Notes: generated from the sequence alone by a model not told the origin. DNA of 28,710 nucleotides from Chloroflexota bacterium (GCA_021812735.1 JAKAMV010000024.1:1-28710); one strand, 5' to 3'; positions 16,599 to 24,214 are shown, counted from the first letter of the stretch. Numbers and translations are program-made.

Positions 16599-18071
16599 TC
16601 AGACGCCGGCGGCAGGCCCACCGACCTCGACGTCGTCGTGGTCGTGGTCGTGGGGCTCGCCCTCGTGGAGGGACCCGGGGATGGCGCCGGGGTCGGTGGC
16701 GTCGACGGACGCCGAGGCCTGCGCCTGCGGCGTGTCGAGCGCCGACGGCGCGTCGTCCTCGAGGTGCGGCAGCGCCGGGTGGTCAGGGTGCGCGGCCAGC
16801 CAGCGCTCGACCAGCGACTCCACGAGCTGCGTCCGGCGGAGTGTGCTGCGGATGAAGTTGCGGCCGCGCTCGGACTCGAAGTACTTGACGGTCTTCGGGT
16901 CCTGGTAGCGGGCGCGGGCCAGCTCGACCTGCGTCTCGACCTCCGCGTCGGAGACCGTGAAGCCCTCCTCGTCGGCGATCCTGGACAGCACGAGCAGCAC
17001 CTTGGTGCGCTGCTCGGCCGAGGGGCGGAACTCGGCGTGGAGGTCGCGCTCCGCCCTGCCCGTCGCCTTGAGGTAGGCCGGCTCGGTGATCCCCTGCCGG
17101 GCGAGCGAGGTGCGGAACTCGTCGTGCATGACCTCGACCTCCTGGTCCACCAGGATGTCGGGCAGCTCGAGCGTGGCGTTGGCCACGGCGTAGTCGATGA
17201 TCTTGTCGCTGAACTCGTGGCGGGCTCGGTCGAGCGCACTGCGGCGAAGGCGCTGGTCGATGTCCGCCTTGAGCGCAGCGAGGTCGGCGTAGTCGCCCAT
17301 CCGCTGCGCGAACTCGTCGTCGGCGGCCGGCATGACCTTCTCGCGGAGCTCCTTGAGCTCCACCTCGAATCGGGCCGGCTGGCCGGCCAGACCCTCCTCC
17401 GGGTAGTCCTCGGGGAACGTGATGTCGAAGGCCGTGGCCTCGCCCGGCTTGAGCCCGATCAGGTTGGCCTCGAAGCCCGGGATCAGCCGGTCCTCGCCGA
17501 TGATCAGCGGCATCCGCTCGGACGTGCCGCCCTCGAACGGGACCCCGTCGCGCGTGCCGCGGAAGCCGATCACGGCCCAGTCGCCGTTCTGCGCCCCGCG
17601 GTCCTCCACCGCCTTGAGCGTGGCGTTCTGGTCGCGCAGCTCCTCGACGACGCTGTCGACCTTCTCCTGGTCCACAGCCTCGATCTCGGGGGCGAAGTTG
17701 AAGTCCTGGTAGTCCCCGAGCCGGACCTCGGGCCGCACCTGCACCGTGGCCTTGTAGCGCAGCGGCTGGCCCTCGATCGCCTCCACGATCTCGACGTCGG
17801 CGTTGGTCAGCGGGACGATGCCCTGGCCGATGATCGCATCGCGGTAGGTGGCCTGCACCAGCTGCTCCACCGCCTCATCGAGGACCGCGCCCGGGCCGAG
17901 GACCCGTTCGAGGATCGGGCGGGGCGCCTTGCCGGGGCGGAATCCCGCCACGCGCGTGCGCCGGGAGAGGCGCCCGGTGGCCTCGCGGACGGCGCGGTCC
18001 AGCCGGTCGGCCGACACCTCGACCTCGAGGAGGATGGAGCTCTTGGGGGCAGTGGAGGCGGTCACATTCAT
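16599..18071 (-). CDS. tig: Trigger factor
   Basis: The 490-aa product has the three trigger-factor domains. The N-terminal ribosome-binding domain carries the signature GFRPGKAP at 43-50. The FKBP-type peptidyl-prolyl isomerase domain follows (GDWAVIGFRGT ... PLIIGEDRLIPGFE ... ITFPEDYP). The long helical chaperone domain fills the rest. It binds nascent chains at the ribosome exit and assists folding. The C-terminal tail is unusual: about 60 Ala/Asp-rich residues ending in a His/Asp stretch (PHDHDHDDVEV) that could bind metal. The ATG at 18071 has no Shine-Dalgarno; TATACT ends 9 bases upstream, so the transcript is probably leaderless or nearly so. The frame continues to 18197, but that crosses the promoter. 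Confidence 0.95.
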   Translation of the reverse strand: MNVTASTAPKSSILLEVEVSADRLDRAVREATGRLSRRTRVAGFRPGKAPRPILERVLGPGAVLDEAVEQLVQATYRDAIIGQGIVPLTNADVEIVEAIEGQPLRYKATVQVRPEVRLGDYQDFNFAPEIEAVDQEKVDSVVEELRDQNATLKAVEDRGAQNGDWAVIGFRGTRDGVPFEGGTSERMPLIIGEDRLIPGFEANLIGLKPGEATAFDITFPEDYPEEGLAGQPARFEVELKELREKVMPAADDEFAQRMGDYADLAALKADIDQRLRRSALDRARHEFSDKIIDYAVANATLELPDILVDQEVEVMHDEFRTSLARQGITEPAYLKATGRAERDLHAEFRPSAEQRTKVLLVLSRIADEEGFTVSDAEVETQVELARARYQDPKTVKYFESERGRNFIRSTLRRTQLVESLVERWLAAHPDHPALPHLEDDAPSALDTPQAQASASVDATDPGAIPGSLHEGEPHDHDHDDVEVGGPAAGV

Positions 18072-18080
18072 CGCCCGGGG

Positions 18081-18086
18081 AGTATA
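18081..18086 (-). promoter_or_regulatory. -10 element (TATACT) of the tig-clpP-clpX operon
   Basis: TATACT on the minus strand ends 9 bases before the tig ATG, predicting a transcript that begins within a few bases of the start codon. The region between has no purine-rich Shine-Dalgarno. The -35 is weak. Confidence 0.55.
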
Positions 18087-18182
18087 GGGCGGGCGGGTGG
18101 ATCGACGGGGTGCATCGACGGGCCGGCACTTGCGGCACCAGGAACCGTGCGCCCGCCCCGCGGGGCGCAAGCGCCGTCCCAC

Positions 18183-18188
18183 TATGCT
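18183..18188 (+). promoter_or_regulatory. Putative -10 element (TATGCT) of the tRNA-Leu gene
   Basis: TATGCT ends 9 bases before the first base of the tRNA acceptor stem, a normal distance for a short 5' leader. It diverges from the tig promoter about 100 bases away. Confidence 0.45.
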
Positions 18189-18197
18189 GTTGGGCAC

Positions 18198-18285
18198 GGG
18201 CGAGTGGCGAAATGGCAGACGCGCCGGCCTTAGGAGCCGGTGCCCCGTGAGGGGCGTGTCGGTTCGACCCCGACCTCGCCTACCA
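18198..18285 (+). tRNA. tRNA-Leu, anticodon TAG, with encoded CCA
   Basis: The 88 bases fold as a class II tRNA. The acceptor stem pairs GGGCGAG with CTCGCCT. The D arm follows (GCG AAATGGCAGA CGC). The anticodon stem CCGGC/GCCGG encloses the loop CTTAGGA with anticodon TAG at 18231-18233. The long variable arm has a CCCC/GGGG pairing, and the T stem GTCGG/CCGAC holds TTCGACC. Discriminator A and an encoded CCA end the gene. It reads CUA and probably other CUN leucine codons. Its last 16 bases are repeated at 22511, marking it as an integration site. Confidence 0.96.
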
Positions 18286-18989
18286 GCTCCTCCGGTATGC
18301 GAACCGCGGCGGGCACGCGGCAGGTCGGCCGGATGTCATCCGGTGGGACGACACGGATCTCGCCGATCAGGAGCCGCAGCAGCGCCTTGGTGCGGGCTCG
18401 CTGTCCCTGGCGCAGGGCCTCGCCCAGGGCACGACTGAGCGCCCACGAGACGATGGCTGCCTCGACTGGTCTAGCCGGCGCGCCGGCGTCCGCATGCGGC
18501 GCCTCGGCCAGCCGGGCCTCGATCGCCGCCAGCTGGGCCTGCAACTCTGAGAGGCGCGACTGCACGAGCGGCGCGTCGAGCTCCCCCGCCTCGAACGCCG
18601 CGAAGTAGCGCCCGAGCTTGCGGCGCAGCTCGGCCGCCTCGCGCGTGAGCCTCTCTCGCGCCTGCCTGCGCCAGTCGCGCAGCCGCCGCCGCGTCCTCCA
18701 GCGCGGCAGCCACCAGGCCCGTGTCCGCGTGGACCTCGCTCATCTGCGCCAGGTTCGCCTCTTCCAGTTCGTCCTTGGACAGGCGCGGCTGATCGCAGGC
18801 GGCCGAGCCCCGCTTCGCCCGGGTGGTGCAGGTGTAGTAGGCGCAGCGGACGCCGCCCCGTCCCCGGGCGCTGGCGCCCACCATGGGATGGCCGCATCGG
18901 TCGCACACGCAGGGCAGGGTCGAGAGCAGGTAGTCCGTCGCGATCCGGTGCCTGGTCTCCGGCGAGGCGTCCACGAACAGTCCGCGCAT
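18230..18989 (-). pseudogene. Remnant of a large serine recombinase, C-terminal half, frameshifted
   Basis: The upstream frame (recognisable from about 18989 to 18690) encodes the recombinase zinc ribbon: DYLLSTLPCVCDRCGHPMVG, then YYTCTTRAKRGSAACDQ and a helical stretch. After a GCC-repeat at 18682-18692 the coding sense continues in another frame as RLRDWRRQARERLTREAAEL, RRKLGRYFAAFEAGELDAPL and the coiled coil QSRLSELQAQLAAIEARLAE, then the basic C-terminal region. One frameshift therefore splits the gene. The N-terminal catalytic resolvase domain and most of the recombinase domain are missing. The frame ends at TAA (18230-18232) inside the antisense of the tRNA anticodon, giving a VGEVGVEPTRP-like tail typical of integrases abutting tRNA genes. 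It cannot be active. Confidence 0.8.
18270..18285 (+). repeat. Putative att core, tRNA-proximal copy
   Basis: These 16 bases are the last part of tRNA-Leu, including the T-stem 3' strand end, the acceptor 3' strand and CCA. An identical copy in the same orientation lies at 22511-22526. The match stops at both ends (preceding C versus A, following G versus T). Confidence 0.75.
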
Positions 18990-19423
18990 GTCGGACGGCG
19001 CGTCGGCTACCGCGCGGGAGCTCGGCGGCGACAACCCGGCCGCCATCGCCTCGGCCTCCTCTCGATCGCCATGACCCGCCGGAGCGTCGGCGCCAACCCG
19101 ACGCCGTCCTGGCGGCGACGGTCCACGGTAGGGGCGACAAGGGCCGAGGGCGGCACCTCGGTCGGGCTGCCGAGCGTCGACGTCGCCACCAGCGCCCCGT
19201 TTTGATGACGAGCGTGACGATGAGCGCGTAGTCCCATTGCTCACATAGATGCTGGTGTGGGAGACACGCTCGGCGGAGTCGTGGACGAGCGCGGCGCTAC
19301 TGGCGCCGATCGCTAGGGTTGCGAGAGACGCCGCGAGCGGTCTATGGGGAACCGGGACCAGGAGCTTCAGCAGCGGCTACAGATACCTTCGCTCGCCCAG
19401 GCGCCGCGAGCCATACTCTGCTC
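18990..19423. other. Non-coding or degraded stretch inside the island
   Basis: Several short overlapping frames exist on both strands, but none resembles a known protein. The missing N-terminal part of the recombinase was looked for here on the minus strand and not found in any frame. The 3' end holds the candidate promoter of the 19424 gene. Confidence 0.5.
19412..19417 (+). promoter_or_regulatory. Putative -10 element (CATACT) of a leaderless gene
   Basis: CATACT ends 6 bases before the ATG at 19424, and an overlapping TACTCT also fits TANNNT. There is no Shine-Dalgarno upstream of the ATG. Transcription would begin at or next to the start codon. Confidence 0.45.
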
Positions 19424-20059
19424 ATGGAGGACAAAACCACCCGAGGCGATGTTGACGGCGGTGCCCTGTCTTTTCCCGTCTCGCCGGTGCAGGGCACGAG
19501 GCAACGACGCACTCCGCTTGCGGTTGGGGCCCTGGCCGCTCTATCGCTGGCCGCCGGCGTGGCGATCGGGCTCAGCATCGGCGGACGCTCCACTTCGCCC
19601 CAGCAGCCGACCACTGTATTCACGACCTCCCAGCCCGCAAGCGCCCCTACTCCGACGGGTGGTGCTGGACAGGGCGGGCCGAGCGCCTTTGCTGCCTTCT
19701 TCTCGCCGGCGGACATCATCCAGGGCGTCCGCGGCGGAGATCACTGCAGGACAGCCGGATCCGGCGTGCCGCCAGACTGGCCGACGTCGCCCGCATACAC
19801 GCTCGTCCGCGCCTGGACTCTCGACTGCGCCGTCGTGGCCGCGTCGCAGGCCGCCTTCGTCCAGGGAGTCGAGGGCGCGGTCGAGGTCGCAGTCAGGACC
19901 GCCGCGCCCGGAGCGGAAGCCGGCTTAGCGGACGCCCCCCCGTCGGTGGAGCTGCTGTCCTACACCTCGGGAAGATCGACGGGGTCGGTATCGGTCGTGG
20001 CGACGGCGCACGGAGGCACGGTGAACATCGTGGTCGTGTTGACGGAAAGCAACCGCTGA
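19424..20059 (+). CDS. Membrane-anchored extracytoplasmic protein, function unknown
   Basis: The 211-aa product has a hydrophilic N-terminus of 30 residues ending in RQRR and one membrane segment at about 31-52 (PLAVGALAALSLAAGVAIGL). A Ser/Thr/Pro-rich linker (to about 85) precedes a compact domain with two cysteines (GDHCRTAG and TLDCAV) and a C-terminal beta-rich stretch (GSVSVVATAHGGTVNIVVVL). This looks like a type II anchored protein facing outside the cytoplasm, with a probable disulfide. I recognise no family. The frame runs back to 19319, but the ATG at 19424 is the sensible start because a -10-like hexamer lies 6 bases before it. It sits inside the tRNA-Leu island, convergent with the secreted protease gene. 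Confidence 0.65.
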   Translation: MEDKTTRGDVDGGALSFPVSPVQGTRQRRTPLAVGALAALSLAAGVAIGLSIGGRSTSPQQPTTVFTTSQPASAPTPTGGAGQGGPSAFAAFFSPADIIQGVRGGDHCRTAGSGVPPDWPTSPAYTLVRAWTLDCAVVAASQAAFVQGVEGAVEVAVRTAAPGAEAGLADAPPSVELLSYTSGRSTGSVSVVATAHGGTVNIVVVLTESNR

Positions 20060-20647
20060 CCACCGCCACCCACCGACTGGCGCGGCGCCGACCAGCCATG
20101 GACGCCCTATCAGGTCGAGTTTCCGCGCAGCTTTCCCCGCCCGAACGCCGCACCGAGGACCAGGCTGGTTCCGAAGAGAGCTGGGAGCGGGTCGCCACCA
20201 CGATCGCCCGAGGCATGGTGCGACTGTGCGAGCGAGGCCGTGTTCGCGCCGCCCACGAGCCGCGCGATCTCTGCCGGCGTGGTCATGGGCAGGTCTTTCT
20301 CGAACGGGACGTGCCCGCGATCCACGAGGCGGCGTCGTAGCGGGCTCGCCGTCAAGGCGCCACGGCGCAGGGCGAGCACTGTCCGCCGGAATCATCGATC
20401 ACGACGCCGGCGAACAGGGTCGCGAGCGGAGCACGCAGCCTCGGCGCGGGAGGGTTCACGAAGTAGGGCAACTCGGCGCGGACGGTCGGTCGCGGCGCCC
20501 CTGGGGAGCGCCGCGACCGTCACGAGTGCTGCGAGGGCGGCCGCGCCTACTCATCGCAACCCTCTGCTTCATAGCGCCGCGATCAGTTGATCCGCGTCCT
20601 CCTCGGGCTGACGCGCGGGCCGGAGAGCCGAGAGGGTCCGTCGTCGG
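20060..20647. other. 588 bases without a convincing gene
   Basis: This separates two convergent island genes. A short minus-strand frame from an ATG at 20286 to 20110 (59 aa, starting MTTPAEIARLVGGANTAS) has protein-like composition at its start but no recognisable family, and may be a gene remnant. A palindrome GATCAGTTGATC is at 20581-20592, just downstream of the protease gene. Nothing else stands out. Confidence 0.5.
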
Positions 20648-22009
20648 TCAGCAGGTTGTCAGAGTGCAGAGGATGTAGTGGTACCCGGCGTTGCTCAGGC
20701 CAGTCGCGCTGTAGACGATGGGTTCGAACCAGCCGGATCCGCCCGGCGGGTTGGCGGCCGTCGAGTCACTGTGCGTCCCGTACGCGAGGAGTCTGCCGGG
20801 AGCCGTCTCCAGGCCGACCGGGGCGCCACTGTCGCCCGGGATGGCGTCGAAGTTCTCGACCCACATGTGGCTGACCTGCCTACCGTCCACGTCCTTGGTC
20901 TGCTCGATCGCGGTCACCTGGCCGCACAGATACCCGCTCACGAACGCCGACCGGCACACCTGGGTGCCCACCGGCATCCCCGTCAGAGAGGCGATCGCCA
21001 CGACCTCCGGAATGTCCGAGGTCGACTGCCAGTAGACCAGGTTCTGGTAGCCGGAAGTGGTCCCCCGGGTGATGAGCCCAGCGTCGTAGGTCGGGCCCCA
21101 GAGCGAGACCAGGCCGTGCCCGAGCGTCGTGCCCGCATGGCTCCAGTCATTCCCGAGCTGCACCCCCTCGGTCAGGCAGTGGCCGGCCGTCAGGATCAAC
21201 GGCGCGCCGCTCGAATAGAGCTTCGCGTTGAAGCCAAGAGTGCACTGGTAGGCGGGGTTTTGGACGTCGGTGATCTGGAGCCCACCCTTCGAAGGCGGGC
21301 AGTTGGTCCTGCTGCTGCAAGTGTCGGCCTCAGCTGGCATGTTCTCGACGGCCTCCACGGCGCCGTAGCGCGCCTTGAGGGCGGCGACAGCCGAGTCCGT
21401 CAGGCCTGTCACTTCGACCCGTACCGCGTTCGCGCGGATGTCGAGTGCGACGCCCTGCAGGTCGATGTCGGCTGTCGCCAAGGAGGCCCGATCGGACCAG
21501 ATCCGGTCCTCGAGCGCCTGGAGCGACTGCTGCGAGTTCGCGACCGCGGCCACGCGATAGCTAACCGGGCTCGCCAGATGCTGGGCGAAGCCCTTGCCGA
21601 AGGCCAGGGGGTCGCCCGCGACGAGTATCACCGGCGTCCCGCCGTCGAGCTGATCGATGTACCAACCGCCGAACACTGGCTGGGCAGCGGCCCACTCCGC
21701 GGCGGGGGTGGCGGCGAGCTGGACATCGATGCGCCGCTGCATCTCGGCGCCCTCGGTGGCGGTCAGCGGCACTCCAAAGCGGGTGTTCGGAAACGCGGCG
21801 GCGTCTGTGAGCGACTGCTGAACGTAGGCCGCGTCGGACCGGAGCCCGAAGCTCTCCCGATATTGGGCTGCCCTCGCCGACATGGAGGTCGCTCCCGCGA
21901 TCGCATTCGCCGGTCCCGAATCGGCGTTCGCCGCGGCATGAATGACCGGTGCCAGTGTGCCCGCCGCGACGACGATGGCGGCGGCCATGGCCACTTTGAC
22001 GCGATTCAT
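20648..22009 (-). CDS. Secreted S1-family (chymotrypsin/streptogrisin-like) serine protease
   Basis: The 453-aa product has a signal peptide (residues 1 to about 27, KVAMAAAIVVAAGTL) and a pro-region of about 200 residues. The mature protease domain carries H277 (LILTAGHC), D309 (TYDAGLI) and S394 (PGDSGAP). Cysteines at 231, 237, 256, 278, 352, 362 and near the C-terminus (ILCTLTTC) could form several disulfides. The arrangement resembles the alpha-lytic/streptogrisin type, where the pro-region helps folding and is cleaved off, though I do not recognise the pro-region itself. AGGGGG precedes the ATG. It is probably exported to degrade external protein. Lying in the tRNA-Leu island, it is likely acquired cargo. 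Confidence 0.88.
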   Translation of the reverse strand: MNRVKVAMAAAIVVAAGTLAPVIHAAANADSGPANAIAGATSMSARAAQYRESFGLRSDAAYVQQSLTDAAAFPNTRFGVPLTATEGAEMQRRIDVQLAATPAAEWAAAQPVFGGWYIDQLDGGTPVILVAGDPLAFGKGFAQHLASPVSYRVAAVANSQQSLQALEDRIWSDRASLATADIDLQGVALDIRANAVRVEVTGLTDSAVAALKARYGAVEAVENMPAEADTCSSRTNCPPSKGGLQITDVQNPAYQCTLGFNAKLYSSGAPLILTAGHCLTEGVQLGNDWSHAGTTLGHGLVSLWGPTYDAGLITRGTTSGYQNLVYWQSTSDIPEVVAIASLTGMPVGTQVCRSAFVSGYLCGQVTAIEQTKDVDGRQVSHMWVENFDAIPGDSGAPVGLETAPGRLLAYGTHSDSTAANPPGGSGWFEPIVYSATGLSNAGYHYILCTLTTC

Positions 22010-22510
22010 TCAGTCCCCCTCTAACGGCTCAAATGCCGGTATCGCGTCGCCGCGAAGCGCCTGGGTGAGTTGGGGGGCAGTCTGCGCTTCCGAAACCTGC
22101 GAGTTTCGGGGTTGCCGCATGCGTGCAGACGCGCGGCGGTCACGCACAAACCGGAAACCGACAAACCCCCGATCCCCCGGCTGAGCCCCCAAGCCCCTTG
22201 CCGACGGTCGCCATCCTGTAAGCGCCGCAGCAGCCCCGCAAAGGGCCACATGTCACGAGTTAGCGCCCCCGCTTTCGGCGCAAGGGCGTCCGGCAACTCC
22301 TCGGCTTCGCCACCCCTCCTCGCTCCGATTCCTGCGTATCAGCCGAAGGCTGTCGTGACGCCGCAGGCGCGCCCTCTACCCTGGAGCGGCCGAGCTATGA
22401 GGTAGGTTCGGCGGGGCCAAGTCCACTCGCCCCGCCCACATCATCCCCGTCGCCGCCGAGCTACCGCCAAAGACCGGCGAACGGAGCCGGACGCCCGGTT
22501 CGGGTACTGA
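22010..22510. other. Non-coding upstream region of the protease gene
   Basis: About 500 bases with no convincing frame on either strand. A short hairpin CGAAAC (22091-22096) / GTTTCG (22103-22108) lies about 85 bases before the protease start and could be an operator or leader structure. The distal end holds a stronger hairpin (22410-22436). From 22483, GGAGCCGG and then GGTTCG at 22497-22502 echo tRNA-Leu segments in the right order, perhaps a decayed tRNA fragment leading into the repeat at 22511. Confidence 0.45.
22410..22436. terminator. GC-rich hairpin near the distal island end
   Basis: A perfect 8-bp inverted repeat, GGCGGGGC (22410-22417) / GCCCCGCC (22429-22436), with an 11-base loop. 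It has no U-tract on either strand. It could stop transcription at the island border or belong to the element end. Confidence 0.35.
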
Positions 22511-22562
22511 CCGACCTCGCCTACCATGCCGACCTCGCCTGCAAGCCGACCTCGCCTGCCAG
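22511..22562 (+). repeat. Distal att core with two further degenerate tandem copies
   Basis: The first copy (22511-22526) is identical to the last 16 bases of tRNA-Leu. A second copy starts at 22529 and shares the first 12 bases. A third starts at 22546 and matches 16 of 17 bases of the tRNA end plus the base after it. Spacing is 18 then 17 bases. The array suggests repeated integrations at the same site, or slippage duplication of the displaced tRNA end. Confidence 0.75.
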
Positions 22563-22655
22563 GGTCGAGCCCACGCCGCCGGAGTCGGCGACGGTTGGGC
22601 ACCGGTCGCCGTGGGGGCTTGCAAGCGCTGCGCGCCGACCTGGGCGCAGCGGACG

Positions 22656-23177
22656 CTACCTCGCCGGGCGGCCCGGCTTCGGGTTCGAGGGCCGTCGGGC
22701 GTCCGCCTTCGCCAGTCCTTCGGCGACCTGGGCGTTGTCAGCGCCCAGGATCTCGTCGGCGAGCCTCACGCCGTAGCGCACCGCGACGGGCCTGCCCACG
22801 GAGAGGAGCAGCTTGGCGACGGCGCCGGTCAGGTCTCGGGACCGGAGCTCGGGCGCGCGCTCCTTGAGATACCCGGCGAACTCGCGCTCGATGATGCCGC
22901 GGACCTTCTCGCCGTCATCGCCGAGCGCCCCCAGCGCCCGGTCGATGTCCTTGGGCAGCATCGACTTGGGGAGCGGGGCGGGCTTGCCGAAGATGGCGTG
23001 CCGGGCCCCGCGCAGCACCCGCCTGGGCCCGCCCGCGATGATGAACCCGGCGCCCGCCACCGCGCCCGCGGCGCGGACGGGGTTGCGCCGCACCTTCGCC
23101 TTGACGTCGATCGCGGCCCGGGCGGACGCCTCGAGACGGAGCAGCTCCTCGTCGAGCCGCCCGCGGGCGGCGGCCAC
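22656..23177 (-). CDS. Small membrane-associated protein after a holin-like gene, function unknown
   Basis: The likely start is GTG 23177, 14 bases after the stop of the preceding gene; no ATG is available near, so the start is uncertain. The 173-aa product opens with a charged helix (RGRLDEELLRLEASARAAID), then VKAKVRRNPVRAAGAVAGAG and FIIAGGPRR, a basic patch before one hydrophobic segment. This resembles DUF3618-type proteins that follow phage-holin-like YqjE-class genes. The second half (about 75-150) is a soluble helical region, and the tail is basic and Pro-rich. Both genes are probably one operon acting at the membrane. Beyond that I cannot name a function. Confidence 0.65.
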   Translation of the reverse strand: MAAARGRLDEELLRLEASARAAIDVKAKVRRNPVRAAGAVAGAGFIIAGGPRRVLRGARHAIFGKPAPLPKSMLPKDIDRALGALGDDGEKVRGIIEREFAGYLKERAPELRSRDLTGAVAKLLLSVGRPVAVRYGVRLADEILGADNAQVAEGLAKADARRPSNPKPGRPAR

Positions 23178-23191
23178 CTCGGCCCGAGCCG

Positions 23192-24214
23192 CTAGGACGT
23201 CGGGCCGAGCGGATTGCGTGCCTTCGCCCACTCGATCGTCTCCTTGGCGCTGTCGATGGTCTGCTGCGGCCAGAACCGGGGCTTGATGGTCTCGACGTCG
23301 ATGCCCGCGGCGGCGAGCCTGCCCCCGAGCACGCCGAGGTAGGCGGCGTACGCAGTTGCGAAGCCGAGCGCGGCGCCGACGCGCCAGCCGAAGTCGCAGG
23401 ACAGGATCGCCCCGACCACCCCGCCCGCGACGAGGCCCGACAACAGCCCCCCGATGGCACCGCCCGCGCCGGCGGCCCGCGCGCCCGCGACGAGGCCCAC
23501 GATCCCCAGCACGACGCCGACGACCACTACCCCGACGACCAGCGGGCGGTACGCCGGGTCGAGCCCCGGACCCGCGGCGTCGCCGATCCAGACCCAGAGG
23601 CGATTGAACCAGCTCGCGCCGAGGACGACGAACGCCACCACGCCGGCGACGACGCCGATCATCGCGGACGGGGCCGGGCCCTCCAGCCTGAGACCCGCGA
23701 CGACTGCGGTCGCGGCCGCCGCGATCAGCAGCTCGGCGCCCAGGAGGAGGCCCCAGCCGATGCTCCCGAACAGCCACTGCCCGAGGAAGAGCATGGCGGC
23801 CACCGGCAGGAAGATGCCCAGCAGCAGGAGGGCGGCGATGGCGATCCCCGCGTAGGCGGCCGCGTAGGCGACCTCACCCTTGATGGCCTCGGCCTCCGCC
23901 CTGCCGAGCGCGATGTGGGCGCGGACCACCCCCAGGACGGCATCCTTGGTGGCCCTGAGCTGGGCGATCAGCCCGGGCGGCTCGCCGCCGCGGCCGCCGC
24001 TGTCGGCCGCCGGCCCTGCGCCGGATCCACTGGCCGCGCCGCCGGTCTGACCGCTGGCCGCCGAAGTCGGTTCCCCGCCGCCCCCTGCGCTGGCGCCGCC
24101 CGTGGTCTGGGCGGGCTCGGACTCGGGGCGCTCCGTGTGCGGGTCGGGCCGGTCGGGATCCAGCGGTCTTCCTCCCGGATGGTGGCGGCTGGCCTCGCGC
24201 GAGGCTGCGCCCAT
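23192..24214 (-). CDS. Multi-pass membrane protein, holin-superfamily-III-like N-terminal part
   Basis: From the ATG at 24214 the product is 340 aa. A disordered Gly/Ser/Ala/Pro-rich N-terminus (about 75 residues) precedes a helix LIAQLRATKDAVLGVVRAHI with ALGRAEAEAIKGEV. Two hydrophobic helices then resemble the Phage_holin_3_6/YqjE pattern. A further four or so Gly/Val/Ala-rich membrane segments follow, then a soluble tail (IKPRFWPQQTIDSAKETIEW). The start is uncertain: the ATG overlaps a TAGAAT -10-like hexamer, while an in-frame CTG at 24163 has GGGAGGAA 7 bases upstream. It is likely a stress- or envelope-related membrane protein. No enzyme motif is visible. Confidence 0.65.
   Translation of the reverse strand: MGAASREASRHHPGGRPLDPDRPDPHTERPESEPAQTTGGASAGGGGEPTSAASGQTGGAASGSGAGPAADSGGRGGEPPGLIAQLRATKDAVLGVVRAHIALGRAEAEAIKGEVAYAAAYAGIAIAALLLLGIFLPVAAMLFLGQWLFGSIGWGLLLGAELLIAAAATAVVAGLRLEGPAPSAMIGVVAGVVAFVVLGASWFNRLWVWIGDAAGPGLDPAYRPLVVGVVVVGVVLGIVGLVAGARAAGAGGAIGGLLSGLVAGGVVGAILSCDFGWRVGAALGFATAYAAYLGVLGGRLAAAGIDVETIKPRFWPQQTIDSAKETIEWAKARNPLGPTS

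Larger units (their letters stand above)
18270..22526. mobile_element. Putative 4.2-kb integrated element or degraded island at tRNA-Leu
   Basis: The stretch is bounded by 16-bp exact direct repeats of the tRNA-Leu 3' end, begins with a broken recombinase gene reading towards the tRNA, and holds only two convincing genes plus roughly 2 kb of non-coding sequence. The chromosomal neighbours on both sides are compact. These are standard marks of an element inserted in a tRNA gene and then decayed. The cargo is a membrane-anchored unknown and a secreted protease. No conjugation or replication genes are visible. Serine recombinases usually target other loci, so a lost tyrosine integrase is possible. 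Confidence 0.65.

Noticed and set aside
15762..18233. An 823-codon open frame on the plus strand
   Set aside because: It runs antisense through clpX, clpP and tig and even into the tRNA gene. Composition is Val/Asp/Arg/His-biased without motifs.
22010..22405. Short overlapping frames on both strands upstream of the protease
   Set aside because: They have no Shine-Dalgarno or leaderless promoter, odd composition and no family resemblance.
22091..22562. A CRISPR array was considered for the short repeats near the island end
   Set aside because: Only three copies of about 12-17 bases with almost no spacers, clearly derived from the tRNA end; no cas genes are present.
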